A stretch of DNA of 64,000 nucleotides from Absidia repens (Eukaryota > Mucoromycota > Mucoromycetes > Mucorales > Cunninghamellaceae). Within the stretch, counting starts at the first letter, position 1, and the number at the start of each line of letters is the position of its first letter. This document shows positions 1-11,689 of the stretch, piece after piece. The notes under the pieces are model-generated. The model saw only the letters and a list, made by a program, of their open reading frames with translations. It had not been told where the DNA came from and did not search any database. Made by a program: the position numbers and the translations under genes. Where the stretch lies: positions 930,001 to 994,000 of the forward strand of contig MCGE01000011.1 of NCBI GenBank assembly GCA_002105175.1. The letters run 5' to 3'.

Positions 1-339
1 TATTCTCGAACAAGAATTTGTACGTGTGATTTTAATTTTTGATTTTGATTTGAGTAGCTGCAGACAGCGTTTTGCTTTACATTTTAATTTTTGATTTTAA
101 ATGTCCGTTTTTCAGGGCGACAGTTTCATTTGACAGCCGGTCCCAAAAGAAGAAGTGAAACCTATCCTTTCCTATCGCACATGCACTTGAAAAAAAAAAT
201 TCACACATTTGATGTTATCAATGACGATATACTGTCGCCAACAACATTTCGTCGTAGTGCATCAATTTGATAGTAATAGAGCAGATGTGGGTGAATACGC
301 TAATTAGGATTTCAGGCACACTAAACATTCAGGATCAGT

Positions 340-390
<51 letters not shown>

Positions 391-908
391 AGTTCCTATC
401 AATTTGATTTATCTACCACCAATAGTAATCTTTTTTTTTTTTTTTTTTTTTTTTTTTGTGATGTGTAATTTTCATTAAATGAAAAGTAAGGCAAGCTATG
501 GAATCTTCTGGGACGGGAAATGTTTTTTAATCAAGGATTGGAGATGTTCTACGTTGACGTGGTAACGTGGGTAGTTTCACGTCCCACATGGTGTGACACA
601 AAGAAATGGACCTTCTAAAAAAATATACACTGATCTGTTGATCAATAGATGACACAAAAAAAAAAAGGCAAGACATGTGTGTAGGGCAAAAATACTTTAT
701 TGTATGGTTTTGGTCAAAAATAAAAAGCTAAAAACAAAAATAGAGTCAAAGGTATAAAAAGTACATGATGAATAATAAAGAGTGAACAAAAAAAAAAAAA
801 AAATAGACAATAATAAGAAGAAATGTAAAAGACAGAAAAGTATGTACATAATAAAAAACAAAACAAAACTAAACTACACCCAAAAGAGTAAATTCTACTA
901 CTTGCGAT
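1..908. other. Gene-free left edge with A48 and T27 tracts
   Basis: No coding region is visible in this stretch. It holds an uninterrupted run of 48 A at 341-388 and a run of 27 T at 431-457, separated by about 40 bases, so the two could fold back on each other. The part next to the methyltransferase stop (about 700-908) is A-rich on the plus strand and is probably the 3' flank of that minus-strand gene. The first 300 bases could be the promoter side of a gene outside the window, but nothing proves it. Confidence 0.6.
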
Positions 909-2701
909 TTAATCCGTATATCCATCCACAAAGTGATTGATTGATTCCCAATTACCACCTTCCATCATAGTTTCTTCCATTGACTGAGACATCATAGATG
1001 ATTTGAGAGAAGGCAAGACCTCAATGGTGGAAGTGATGGAGGGCGCCATGGAGGAGGAAGATTTGCTAGAGAGAATGCGAGGGGAAGACAAAGCGGAGGC
1101 AGGAATAAGAGACTTTTGGGCATAACACACAAACCAGTTGACGTGAGATTGGAAACGGAGACACTCGTTCATGGCAAGTTCAATGGCGGCATCCGATAAA
1201 CCCAACATGTAATCCAGACTGGTGGGTTGCCAAGTAGGTGGTGGCGATGTATTGGTGACAGCATTTCGAATCGTAGGACTGAGCGATTTGAAGAAGGCCT
1301 CAGTACATTGAGCGTGGACTTGGCCCACCTGACCACCCCAGCCTAAAGGAATCGTCACTTGTTGTTGATGAGCATCCACAAAACCTTGGTTCGTGACAAA
1401 TGCGGAGAGTTGTTGGCTTTGGATCAAATCAATGTGGTTTCGATGGAAGGCATTGTGTACTAATTGAACATCAATCAATTAATCATGTATTCTATACTTC
1501 ATAAATATCATCATCCATTACTCACCTTCATCATTCAATAAGGATTGAGATACGGGACCAGGTCGTTGAATACGATGATCAACATCGACGATTTCCATTG
1601 TACCAAGAGGTTTCAGCACTCGATTGATTTCACCAAGAATGTTCTGAAGTTGAGATAGAGTGAGAAGACATAACATGAATCGCATATGCACAAAATCCAA
1701 AGAATTGTCCGGAAAAGGCAAAGTCGCCAAAAAGTTGTGTTGGCTAAAGTGAGCGTTGGTGGGTTTGACGCTTTTAGGAAAACTAGGTATAACATCAATG
1801 CCATAACATTCTATTATCATAAAAAAAATACCACTTAGTATCACCAATGTAAAAATTGGTATATTAAAAATATTACCTGCAGAAGGATATTCAGATGCCA
1901 TTTCCAAGATCCTAAAATAAGATAAAATATTTGATAAGAGAATGAGAGATCAGTAATGAAATATAAAGAAGAATTGATAACAGAGATAGACACACTACAC
2001 CACATATCAGTTCAAAAAATTATAGAGATATAGCCACCTACCATGTACCACCACCACATCCGATGTCCAGCACCTGAGCTTTGGACTGTTTTAATTTCGG
2101 TATAATTGGTGCAATCACATTCCCCTTGAAGGCGTATTTGAGAAGGAAATGCTAAAAAATTAAAAAATAGAAGGTAAGGTTAAAGTATACTGAAAAAGAA
2201 TGTATCACATGTACATTCATATATATTATTTTTTTTATCCAAAAATAAAGAAATAAAATATCTTACCAGGATAACCAGTCGATCCGTTTCGTCATCGTCA
2301 CAAGGCAGGTGATAATGTGTTCCTGGTGTTGTAAGATAGCGTCGTTCAGCAATAGTGGTAAAGGCCAGCTTCATTTGATGTACTTCTGGAAGTGATATGA
2401 CTGATTCACGCATGGACGATGAATGAAGGGGAGACGGTCGATTTTTGTTGCCTGAAGTAGAGGACGATTTCGAACTGGAGGTTTGTGATGCCGCCACGGA
2501 GGATGATTTGCGACTTGAAGGGCGTTGTGTTTTGGGCGCGGGTGTTTGAGTCACTGCTGCTGCTTCAAAGAAACTAAATGACGAAGGTTGATATTTCTTG
2601 GCCGTTTGCGTTTGTATATGAGATAACCGTTGTTGTGTTCGTTTCGGTAAGTCAGACATGACAGAATCAGACAAAGTAGGCTGAGACTCTGTATTCCCCA
2701 T
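909..2701 (-). CDS. SAM-dependent methyltransferase, LaeA/UMTA-like fungal type
   Basis: Predicted class I methyltransferase of the fungal family that includes LaeA-like and UMTA-like proteins; its substrate is unknown. The start at 2701 gives MGNTES, which fits the N-myristoylation consensus MGxxxS/T. A Ser/Thr-rich disordered stretch of about 100 residues follows, then the family segment RRYLTTPGTHYHLPCDDDE. Motif I, VLDIGCGGGTW, is in the exon around 2041-2150. The next segments are CYGIDV and LPFPDNSLDFVHMRFMLCLL (motifs II-III), then EINRVLKPLGTMEIVDVD (post-III), all as expected for the family. The gene has about five exons with short introns at roughly 2150-2271, 1915-2040, 1814-1876 and 1460-1524. 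The C-terminal region after 1450 is poorly conserved and Ser-rich at its end. The family call is firm; the target is not. Confidence 0.85.
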
Positions 2702-2997
2702 GTTGATGATGAGCGTTGGATGTAGGGAGCAAAAAAATAAAAAATAAAGGATAAAAAAAATAAAAGGGAAAAGGAAAAAGAATGTAATGGAGAAAGGAAA
2801 AGAGATGTAATGTAACAATAAAGAGGGGAAAAAGAAGAAGAAGGAAAAACAAGATCCAAGGATAAAAGAAAGGAATATAAAGTTTCAACGGAACGATCAA
2901 AAGTGTACAGCTACTAACTTTATTTCAAAAACTCCGACGCAAAACGATATACCGCTCCTTCTCCCCAAGAAAAAAAAACTAAATCTAAAAGGTCCAG

Positions 2998-5063
2998 TTA
3001 CATATCTATTGTCTGCCAACTGGTAATGTCGTGGACGGATTCATAAAAGTAGTCATAGTATCCCACTATTGAAGTATAAATGTAAAACAAAACAAACCAA
3101 AATTTAATCGATGAGTAAGTCCAAATCCACACAGTTTCCCATTGCACTGGTTTTTCCTTTTTTAAACTCACGGTTGTTGTGATTGGCATGTTCCAGGCAT
3201 ACTAACTTGACCATGGCAGCAGATGATTTGGTGGTTGATTTGGAAGTAGTGTATACCGTAGCTTCGTTTTCCACTTGACTGACTTGAATGTTGCTAGGCC
3301 CATTTTCCAACCACTGCTTGTTGTATTGGATAGGATTCCCACCGATAGCACCATAAAAGAGTAAATTTGACTGAGTCGCCGGGATTTCAAAGTCTTTGCT
3401 GCCAACGACAATCAAGATTGGACAATCCACGTCCTTAAAGTACGTGAGAAGTAGTTGCAAACAAGAAACATGACAAGTAAGTTCTAGCTATTGACACCCA
3501 CAATGAATCACCCTTCATTTATTTTTTCGCTTCTTACCGGAATTCGAGATAAGGAGTCGAATTTGGATTTCAAGTGCGATTTAAACCATTCTAACCCGTC
3601 ACGTATGACACACATATACACATAAAAAAAAAAAAAAAAAAAAAAAAGACCTGAGTTAGTGCCATCATCTGTTGTACGACTTGTTTTCCCATCTCATATT
3701 ACCATTTCCGATGGGGATTTGATTTAAGGGTCCTAAGATATGAATGATTTCTAATAAACGATATTCAAGCACCAATCGAGGGAGGGAAGCAAATGCAGCC
3801 TTCAATATCAAAGCTTTTGGTGGGGTTCCTGAAAAAAAAAAGTAGAATAGATCTGTTAGAATGTATGAATGATACACATGGTAAAAATGTCGGCCATACC
3901 AGCTTTCGAGACATCATGGGCCAAAGTCGTTGATACACCAGTTCCTATTCAATAATTCAAAAAAGTAACTTCAATATACATTATATATATATATATATAT
4001 ATATTGAGATTTTTTACCTAAAGAATGGCCAATGAGAGTGATCCTATCAGGGGAAACTATGTAAAAAAAAAAAAAGTGAATATCGTGCACGGTAGAATCT
4101 ATAGTACCATTTTGGACTGTACCTTTTTTGGACATCAACCAGTCCCAGGCAGCTCTGGCATCCAACGCAAGTCCATCTTCCGAAGGTATTCCATCTACAG
4201 GATAAAAGGAAGCAATTAAGTATTTGTGCGAGTGAGACGTCATTGTTTGATCATCAAACATTCCATTAAGACATGAACCTACTGGAGTCACCAAAACCAC
4301 GATAATCTATGGTGAAGATATTGAGCTTTGGGTATCTGTTCATAAGATTCTAATGAAAAAATGGATCAGTAAATATATCCATTGCCGTACCATCATCGTA
4401 TCATTTACCTTGTATAGATCGATGCGCATCGACGATGCTCTGCTAAGCGCGTTTCCATGGAAGTAAATAACAGTTTCGTAGTCAGGATCCTGCAATGCAC
4501 GATCAAAAACATCATCATCTACTTTGCCTATGTACCGTAGGCCTTCCTTTGTATGATAATCCTTTGGTAAAATATGCCAGGCACCTAGATATGAGGGAGT
4601 TAGTCAGCGTAGTGATTTTTCCATGTTCCGTTTGATTAGGTATACCTAAGCTGAGATTATCGTTTGTTTGGATCTTGAAGTTTCGAATCGAGTTGTCTAT
4701 TTGACGATGAAGAAGAATCAACAAAAAAGCTGATTTCTGATAATGCTATTAAAGTTTCAACTTACGAGCGAAGCCAAAGTGTTCAGGACTGTGAAACTTG
4801 GGGAAGAGAGGAATATGGAGCCAGTGAAAGTAGATAACCCTATGTGAGAGACAAAAGGTTAAAACGCGTTTCCTTATGTAGAATAACGCTTACCATCTTT
4901 GAGGAGTTTCGAAGGTCAAGCAAATGATCAAAGCCTATCACAGTTCAATAGAACAAGAGACTGGTAGTTTAATTTCTCTTCGTTCATATAAGTTATATAT
5001 CCTTACCGCATATAAAGTAGCCAAAGATGTAAGGAGAATAACAGACGCGCGAAGTAAATTCAT
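2998..5063 (-). CDS. Alpha/beta hydrolase, ABHD12/BEM46-like
   Basis: Predicted membrane-anchored serine hydrolase; ABHD12-type enzymes act on lysophosphatidylserine and related lipids, but the substrate here is inferred only. The start at 5063 gives a hydrophobic N-terminal anchor (ASVILLTSLATLY, then ALIICLTF). Key segments in order are ETVIYFHGNALSRASSMR (the HGN oxyanion region), IDYRGFGDS, and the nucleophile elbow PDRITLIGHSLG. VVGSKDFEIP probably carries the catalytic Asp, and EHANHNN followed by VGYYDYFYESV carries the likely catalytic His, resembling the HADLGYRH-type region of ABHD12. The gene is broken into about a dozen exons, one of the most intron-dense in the window. It is divergent from the Hsp70-like gene at 5555. 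Confidence 0.82.
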
Positions 5064-5554
5064 GGCAGCCAGTAAGTGACAAGGTAGAAAAGAAAAAGAA
5101 AAGTATTACCTAAATCAAGGGGGTAAGGGGTCAAATTCAACAAAAATTGTCAGGCGGGTAATCAAAAGTAAAGGCACTGGTGACTTTCAAAAAAAAACAA
5201 CGTTGCGTTAAATGATTCTTTTCAATGACAATATAATCTAAAAAATATATGTCCAACTTGGTAATTATAATCAAAATGTGAATCATCTCGTGATGAGGTG
5301 AGGCATAAAATGATTAAAATAGATAAAAGCCAAGAGTGAACAGACGATCCACGGTATATACCACTGTAACCTATTTTTAACACTTTTGGTTTGAACTTTT
5401 CCTATTCAAAGCCCGCCATCGAAAATCGAAACCGAGGGGAGACTTTCTTCATTTTTTTTCTCTCCTTTTTTTTTTTACTATTATTATTATATTTTTATTT
5501 TACTATTTCCCCATCTTATCCCCCCCTCCCCATTGCTTGTAGCTTGAATTGAAG
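5064..5554. promoter_or_regulatory. Shared upstream region of hydrolase and Hsp70-like gene
   Basis: This 490-base gap separates two divergent start codons. A strong pyrimidine tract lies at about 5445-5535, directly before the Hsp70-like start, and is typical of promoters and leaders in this window. No TATA box or other specific site could be identified with confidence. There is no further coding sequence. Confidence 0.4.
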
Positions 5555-8086
5555 ATGGACGGTGGCGCTTTTAACTTTGCTGACTATCCTGTCATTGTTG
5601 GTATCGATTTCGGTAAAAAATAATATTATCAACTTCTACGTTTTAAATGGATTACCTCGAGAACTTCTAGCAAGTTAACCCATCTTTGATACTTATTAGG
5701 CACTACTTATTCTGGCTGTTGTTACGCCTTCGCACAAAATGAAGAAGTCTTTGATATTGTGAAATGGTAAGGACCTACACATCCCGTTTTATTGTTATGA
5801 TTTGCGAAACCAGTATCCACTTTTTAGTTGTCGTACTCACGCTTTCCATCTTTGGACATAGGCCTAAGCAGAACAACAATATCTACCCCAAAGTAAGACA
5901 CACAATATATCTTTACTGGGTTACTCGGTTATCCGAACAAGCAGATGAACGGACTAACTGACCACATTTTTCTTCCCGTAGACACCATCGTTGGCTTTAT
6001 ACCGAAAAGGATCAACCTCCATTGTGGATTGGGGTCATGCTGCCCGACGTATCGCCATGAAACCAAATAGCCAAGATTATTTACTCATGTCGAAATTTAA
6101 ATTATTTTTGATGGATGATACACAAGATACTTTACCCAACGGGCTCAACGTCATCGATGTCATTGCTGATTATTTACGCTCATTCCATGATCATGTTAAA
6201 AGCGAACTCCTGAAAGGCTTTGCTGGGAATTATGATCAAAGCAAATTCCGTTATGTAAGTTATTATTTTTATTACTCTACTCTATTTCGTGGCAATTAAC
6301 ATTTTATTTTTAATTTAGTGCCTTACTGTCCCAGCCATGTGGAGTGATCGTGCCAAGGCGGCGACTCGTGAAGCGGCTATTCGTGCTGGATTAGTGTTAC
6401 GATCTGATCATCCCGAACGTCTCATGCTGATTTCTGAACCTGAAGCTGCAGCTCTTTACTGTGAAAAGAAGTCAGAACAATTTAATTTGGCCCATGGACA
6501 ACGATTTATGATTTGTGATGCTGGTGGTGGTACTGTGGATTTAATTGTGTTTGAAATTGATCAAAAGCCTGGACAAAAGTAAGTAGAAATTCATATATTT
6601 TAATATATAATTTGTATTAAATTTATCTTGTTTTGTATAGACGTACCCTCAAGGAAGTAACAAATGGTCATGGTGGCTCATGTGGCTCGGCTTTCTTGGA
6701 TGTGAACATGCGTGAATATATTAAACGGAAGTTCTCTCATCTTGGATCAATCAATGATACAGCTATGGAACACATTATGGATACATTCGTCAACATTATT
6801 AAGGTAAAACGAATTATTTATATATTTATATAATGTATCAGATACAAACTTTTTTTCCTTTTTTTTTTTTTTTCTCCCTTAGCCTGAATTCGATGGATAT
6901 GAAGATCATTTCTTGGATTTGCCAGCATCCATGGGATTAGGGGATTTAACTGACGAATCCATTGGTTTGGAAAATGGGTCCATTTGTTTACCAGCACAAG
7001 AACTCTGCGAACAAGTATTTGAACCAGTGATTTTACAAGTGTTACAATTGATTGAAGGCCAACTCAACCAATCCTTCAACCTGGAAGCTATCTTTTTGGT
7101 GGGTGGATTTGGCCAGTCAAACTACTTATTCCGTCGGGTTGAAGAAGTATTTGCCAATCGCGTTGGTATGATTGGGGTGCCTCCTCGTGGTGAATTGGCT
7201 GTTGTGCGTGGTGCTGTTTACTTTGGGCTCAGTCCCCAACAAATCACCGAACGTGTCTCCCGAAGGACCTATGGTGTGGAAACGCGTATGCTCTTCCAAC
7301 AAGATATTGATCCAGAAGAATACTCTGTGATTGGTGTGGATGGCCGGAAATATTGTCGACAGCGCTTCAGTGTGTATGTACAAAAAGGTCAAAGCGTCAA
7401 GGTCGATGAATGTGTCTCCAAAACATTTGTTATTAGTTACCCCAGTGATACTGACTCAGGTACGACCACGAAAAGGAAAAAGCGAAAGGCAAAAGAAAAG
7501 GCTCACTGACTGATACTTTATATTGTTATAGATCTATACGCGTTTGATGGCGAAGGACCTCCTCCACGGTTGACCTCACATCCCAGCATTCAAAAAGTCG
7601 GCCATTTCCCTATTCGGATGCCAGCATTGGAAGGTGTGAAACCAGGTGAAAAAGTGAACATGACGATTCGAATGTACTTTGGCCTGACGGAAGTGAAAAT
7701 TGAGTGCATCATCAACAAGGATAAGGTTATTGTTTTCACATCGGCCTTTGAAGCTTCGGATGGCAGTAGTCAAGACGTAGTAGGTGGTGGATATGTACAA
7801 GATGCTTACGGAGCGGTGCCTCCTCCTGGTCCTCCTCTTGGTGTCGATCCCTACGGTACTCCTTCAATGAATGCCAGTCAAGCCTCCTTTGGTGCTTATC
7901 CTCCTAGTGGTGCCTATGGCAGTGCCCCTCCTCCTCAACAACAACAACCTGCTTATTCTCAACAGGGTGGTTATCCACCATCAACTTATGGTGGTTACCC
8001 TCCTGCAGCTGCTGGCTATCCTGTCGAAGACAATTATTACCAACAACCTTATGCCGATCCTCAGGGCTACCCTCCACAGCAACAGC

Positions 8087-8123
<37 letters not shown>

Positions 8124-8205
8124 GGCATATTATGGTGCTGGCGGTGGCTATCCTCCCACCTCTCAAGGATATCCTCCACAAGGTGGTTACCCTGGTTATC
8201 AATAA
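5555..8205 (+). CDS. HSPA12-like Hsp70-family ATPase with Q/P/Y-rich tail
   Basis: An Hsp70-superfamily nucleotide-binding domain of the divergent HSPA12A/B type, which lacks the usual Hsp70 peptide-binding domain. The start gives MDGGAFNFADYPVIVGIDFG, and splicing across 5593-5700 completes the phosphate-1 loop GIDFGTTYSG. Further motifs are LISEPEAAALYC, the phosphate-2 loop FMICDAGGGTVDLIVFE, and the adenosine motif IFLVGGFGQSNYL. The last exon (about 7533-8205) adds a short beta-rich segment, then a low-complexity tail of PPxGxY-like repeats with a polyQ run coded by CAA/CAG at about 8078-8124. The tail looks prion-like. About eight exons are present. HSPA12-like genes are often multicopy in Mucoromycota. 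The client or function is unknown. Confidence 0.9.
8078..8124 (+). repeat. CAA/CAG microsatellite coding for polyglutamine
   Basis: A nearly pure CAA run with a few CAG units encodes about 15 consecutive glutamines in the tail of the Hsp70-like protein. It is in frame and flanked by GYPP and AYYG repeats. Length variation between strains would be expected from its structure. Confidence 0.9.
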
Positions 8206-8900
8206 TTTATTTATTTCATCATCATCATTATCATCATTATCATCCCCCTTCCGCTCCCTTTCTTTCCTTTTTAGTCGTAGTATTTCTATGGTTTTTTTCT
8301 TACCTTTATATACATATCCCCCTCACAATTGACATGTTACAATAAACTTATTTGGTATCATTAGAAAAAAAACTGATTGTTTTTCTTTTCATTTTTATTT
8401 ATTTGTCTTTTTGTATATACGTTTTACTTTTAAAAATTAAAAACTCGCACCACTACAACAACATTATCTGAGCATTCAAGTTTTCGTAGGCATAACCAAC
8501 GACAACAAACAATTTCCGATGGATTGTGGAACCCAGCAAAAATTATTTGTCTTCAAGCAATATCAACGGTCCTCTTTTTTATGCAAGCAGTTGGTTGTTT
8601 TTAGCAGTATTAGCTATCCTTAGATTTTATATATTTCAATAAAACTACAATTCAAAACTATATATCATATATAAAGACCGGTATTTTGACAAATATAATG
8701 ATGATAAAAAAATACAGATGTATGATGATTTTATTAGATAAAACAAGAATAGAGTGTAAATAGTGATGGTGATGATGGTATAGATGGGCCATGTAATAAG
8801 GGGATCAATGTCTATACTATATGAATTGGGTCAGAGGAGGTAAGCAAAGGGATAATATATTCAGTGATCTAAGTACTAAGGGATGACAAAAACAGTCTTC
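8206..8900. other. Intergenic, convergent 3' ends
   Basis: This lies between the 3' ends of the Hsp70-like gene (+) and the small mitochondrial-type gene (-). AATAAA-like signals occur near 8340 (plus strand, AATAAACTT). A second AT-rich part near 8640-8780 probably serves the minus-strand gene. Nothing else is supported. Confidence 0.5.
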
Positions 8901-9314
8901 CTAAGATCCTTCTTCTTTGGCTTCGTCAGCAGCAGCTTGAGCTTTCAGTTGATCCAAACGAGCCCGGTTTCGTTTTAATAAAATACGGTTGACATTGGCC
9001 TTTTCGATATCAGCCATGTCTTTCCAGTTGTTGATTCGACTAAGGGTACCATCGGCATTGACCACTATATATTTAGAAGAAAAAAAAAATCAATGGTTAT
9101 GTTGAAAGCGCATATACTGTGTATATAGAGGAGGAGAGCTCTTACCAATAGGACCGAGCTCTTTCAATTTATAGGTATCATCAATACCCACTTGTTCTAC
9201 TGTCTCTTCAGCACGGGCAGGTAGTGCAAGCATGGGTTTTGCTTCGGTGGACGGTGAGGAGGACATAAGTGATCGTGTTGAACGGTAAAAACGTTTGGAA
9301 AAGGGTCGAAACAT
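8901..9314 (-). CDS. Small predicted mitochondrial protein, fungal conserved type
   Basis: A two-exon gene for a protein of about 110 residues. The start at 9314 gives MFRPFSKRFYRSTRSLMSSS, which is rich in Arg, Ser and Phe without acidic residues and so resembles a mitochondrial presequence. The intron at about 9064-9146 joins KLKELGPI to VVNADGTLSRINNW. The C-terminal part reads WKDMADIEKANVNRILLKRN and then a helix rich in Ala, Lys and Glu ending KEEGS. The DGTLSRINNW...EK.NV.RIL.KRN pattern looks like a conserved family, but I cannot name it. Export to mitochondria is inferred from the N-terminus only. Confidence 0.7.
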
Positions 9315-9565
9315 TGAAACTAGAAAAAAATAAATAAAAAAAATTCGAAGGGGAGAGAATCTCGTCGAAAAAAAAAAAAAAGCAGGCGGCGTTTTAAATA
9401 TACTACTTTTTGCTTTTTTTGTTATTTGGATCCTAAAAAGGGAGTCGCCCGCTATTCGACGGTTTTCAAAGACAACCAAAAAATATATCATATAAGCATG
9501 ATCGATCGAAATCAATAAACATGTCCAATCAATAAATAAGTGGAGAGACCGATTAGACTGGAATG

Positions 9566-9596
<31 letters not shown>

Positions 9597-9709
9597 GTTG
9601 GTAAGACGATGAATGAAATCATATCATATCAAATCACTTTAATATTTATTACTTAGCCTATTTGCAAATATTTTTCCTTCAGACATGTGCGGGTATGTGT
9701 CGGTGTCGT

Positions 9710-9741
<32 letters not shown>

Positions 9742-9816
9742 TTTTTTGCAATAAGACAGTAAAATTATCTATCCAAGAAGTAAGTAAGGAACAGCAGGCA
9801 GTGCTATTATTTGTTG
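9315..9816. other. Intergenic with two long T tracts
   Basis: The 5' flank of the small mitochondrial-type gene. It holds T-rich runs at about 9570-9596 and 9710-9747 on the plus strand. No coding sequence is supported; apparent reading frames here are mostly homopolymer. Confidence 0.5.
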
Positions 9817-9951
9817 CCTGTCAAAAGATCAAAAACGGGTTGCAGGTTACGCAAAGGAAAATTAAACGATTTCATATTTTTAAAACCCAGATTTGAATGA
9901 CTCTGGCACATATCCCATCGATTTGTCTCCTCCTTTTTGTTTGAGCGCCAT
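9817..9951 (-). CDS. Possible very small gene (two-exon, about 37 codons)
   Basis: On the minus strand an ATG at 9951 in good context (aaaacATGg) opens MALKQKGGDKSMGYVPESFK, which has balanced composition unlike the surrounding AT-rich noise. Unspliced it stops after 23 codons at 9880. Splicing from a weak donor at 9886 to a good acceptor (TTTTGACAG) before 9817, a 69-base intron of normal size here, would continue as QQIIALPAVPYLLLG and stop near 9770. The product would be a tiny protein with a basic start and a hydrophobic end, a size typical of small mitochondrial or ER membrane subunits. I do not recognise the family. The weak donor makes the model uncertain. Confidence 0.3.
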
Positions 9952-10079
9952 GTTTTGGAGGTAGGTTGTTTATAAAAGGCAAACACACCAACAAAAATTT
10001 CTACCATTTAACTTTATATCTTTTTTTATCCTCACCATAACAAAATATTCATATATTTAGCTTTCACCCATTTATTTTA

Positions 10080-11170
10080 CTTTCATCTCCATTCCGGTTA
10101 ATCGGTCGGTGTGCACTTCTTGGGTGACGTATACCTTTTGTTGGCTTTATGATGCTGGTTAAGGGTCAGCCATTCTTTCCTTGTTTCGGTCATCGCCTCC
10201 CCTCTGTGCTCTGGTATGTAGTGGAAAAATAAATAAATAAAATTCGATGCTTACTCCCATGGTTGCAAGTGACTCAATCGACATCGCCTTTTTTTTTTCT
10301 CTTTTTCTTCTGCTCTAGGGGAGGATAGTTAGTTGACCACAACAGCGCCAAGTAGTAAATCTCCTGGATCGGGCCATTAGGGCGTTTGCAAGTGATGTGT
10401 GTACTGCCCTTTTTCTTCCTCCTGGCTTTTTTCTTCCTCCTGGTCTCTCTCTAGGCAGGAAAAATCCTTTTGCATGTTGGCGGGTGGAGGCTGGTGTTTA
10501 CTGGGTGGCTGGCCGGCTGGCGTTGTAGCCTAAACTGCTCGATCTCGCTGGGGCTTCTCTTCTCTTGGTGATGTTGGCCTTGAATCTTAGGCTTTGTTGG
10601 TTTTTGGTGGGAGTCGGCGTCGGCGGATCAATTTTTTTGTTCTGTTTGTACGTGGGGAAAGAAACATTGTTTGGTTCATGGCTGTTGGGAGGGCGTGTAG
10701 CTACCCCGTGGTATGTTTGTCGCTCCTGGTGCTCTTTCTTGGTGTACTGCTGGATGCGGTTGGTTTTTGTCCTGGTTGATTTATTTGGATAGGCTGTGTG
10801 GAACAGTCCATGCTTCTTTTTTTTTGGTCTTGCCTATCCTGTGTCTGCGCTGGTCGTTGATGACACATGTTATTTGTTTGGATGGTTCAATGGAAAAAAA
10901 GGGGGTGGGTTGCTGGTCTTCGTTGTTGCTGGCTTGGGAAGTACCCATCTCAATACCAATACTTCGCTTTGCACTGCCTCAGCCGGCTTCCCCGTCCCCC
11001 GCCCTTCCCTGTGCTTTGGTTGACTTTGTCTACAGTGGATGTGGAACATTTTCGGTGTGTTGGCAAAAAGGATCATCATATGCATCCTCGCCGCTTCCGC
11101 CCTCCTCTTCACCCCCTTTAGCATTAGCTTATTTATATTTGTTCATTAGTCTTTTGATTCCAAATAAATT
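10080..11170 (+). other. G+T-rich, GC-elevated island without coherent ORF
   Basis: For roughly 1 kb the plus strand is clearly richer in G, T and C than its AT-rich neighbourhood and strongly poor in A. It includes a duplicated block CTTCCTCCTGG(C/T) at about 10417-10445. All three frames show open stretches, but their translations (Trp/Cys/Leu-rich) do not look like protein. An AATAAATT signal follows at about 11163. A strand-asymmetric, non-coding transcript is one explanation; foreign or structural DNA is another. I could not match it to telomerase RNA, SRP RNA or RNase P by eye. Confidence 0.35.
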
Positions 11171-11689
11171 ATTTTTTATACCCAATTATTACTGTGTCTC
11201 CTTATTTATATTATTTATATGTTTTAAAATGAGGAGGTTATTTTGTTGATATCCTCAAAAAAATTGATCAGCGATTGTGAAGCACTAGATATTTGCTTTA
11301 CCATGCATTGCATAACGTGTCTCGATATGGTACAAAAATATCATACTGGCTACAGGGGCGATTTTCTATATTCAAGTTTGAAACATTCTTATACTTCCAA
11401 ATATCTAACTTCCAGGAGAAGTGCGTTGAAGTGTGTGAGGGTATTGATGAAATTAAGCTGCCCTACTGCATTTGCAACCTAATAGGTGGTATTCTGGGGT
11501 TTAACTAGCTTCTGTTTTATTTATTATATCACATGCAAAATAAATAAATGTCAAATAAAATGAAAGGTTAAGCAGGACATTTACAATACGTATTGTGCCT
11601 ACGGAGGTGATGTTGGCGATACGCGCTAGGTCGACTAATATAAATGGCAGAGAACAGGAATAGGGTTTGGGCTTTAGAGGAGAAAAATA
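11171..11689. other. AT-rich intergenic
   Basis: No supported gene. It is AT-rich with scattered short frames and lies between the G+T-rich island and the 3' end of repeat copy A. Some of it may be diverged repeat sequence. Confidence 0.4.

Noticed and set aside
7871..8332. A 153-codon overlapping plus-strand frame in the Hsp70-like tail
   Set aside because: It is a shifted-frame shadow of the repetitive Q/P/Y tail, with Asn and Leu runs arising from CAA and CCT repeats.
10713..11249. A 178-codon plus-strand open frame in the G+T-rich island
   Set aside because: The translation is dominated by Cys, Trp, Leu and Phe, and other frames are equally open. This is what A-poor sequence produces by chance, and no domain, leader or splice pattern supports it.
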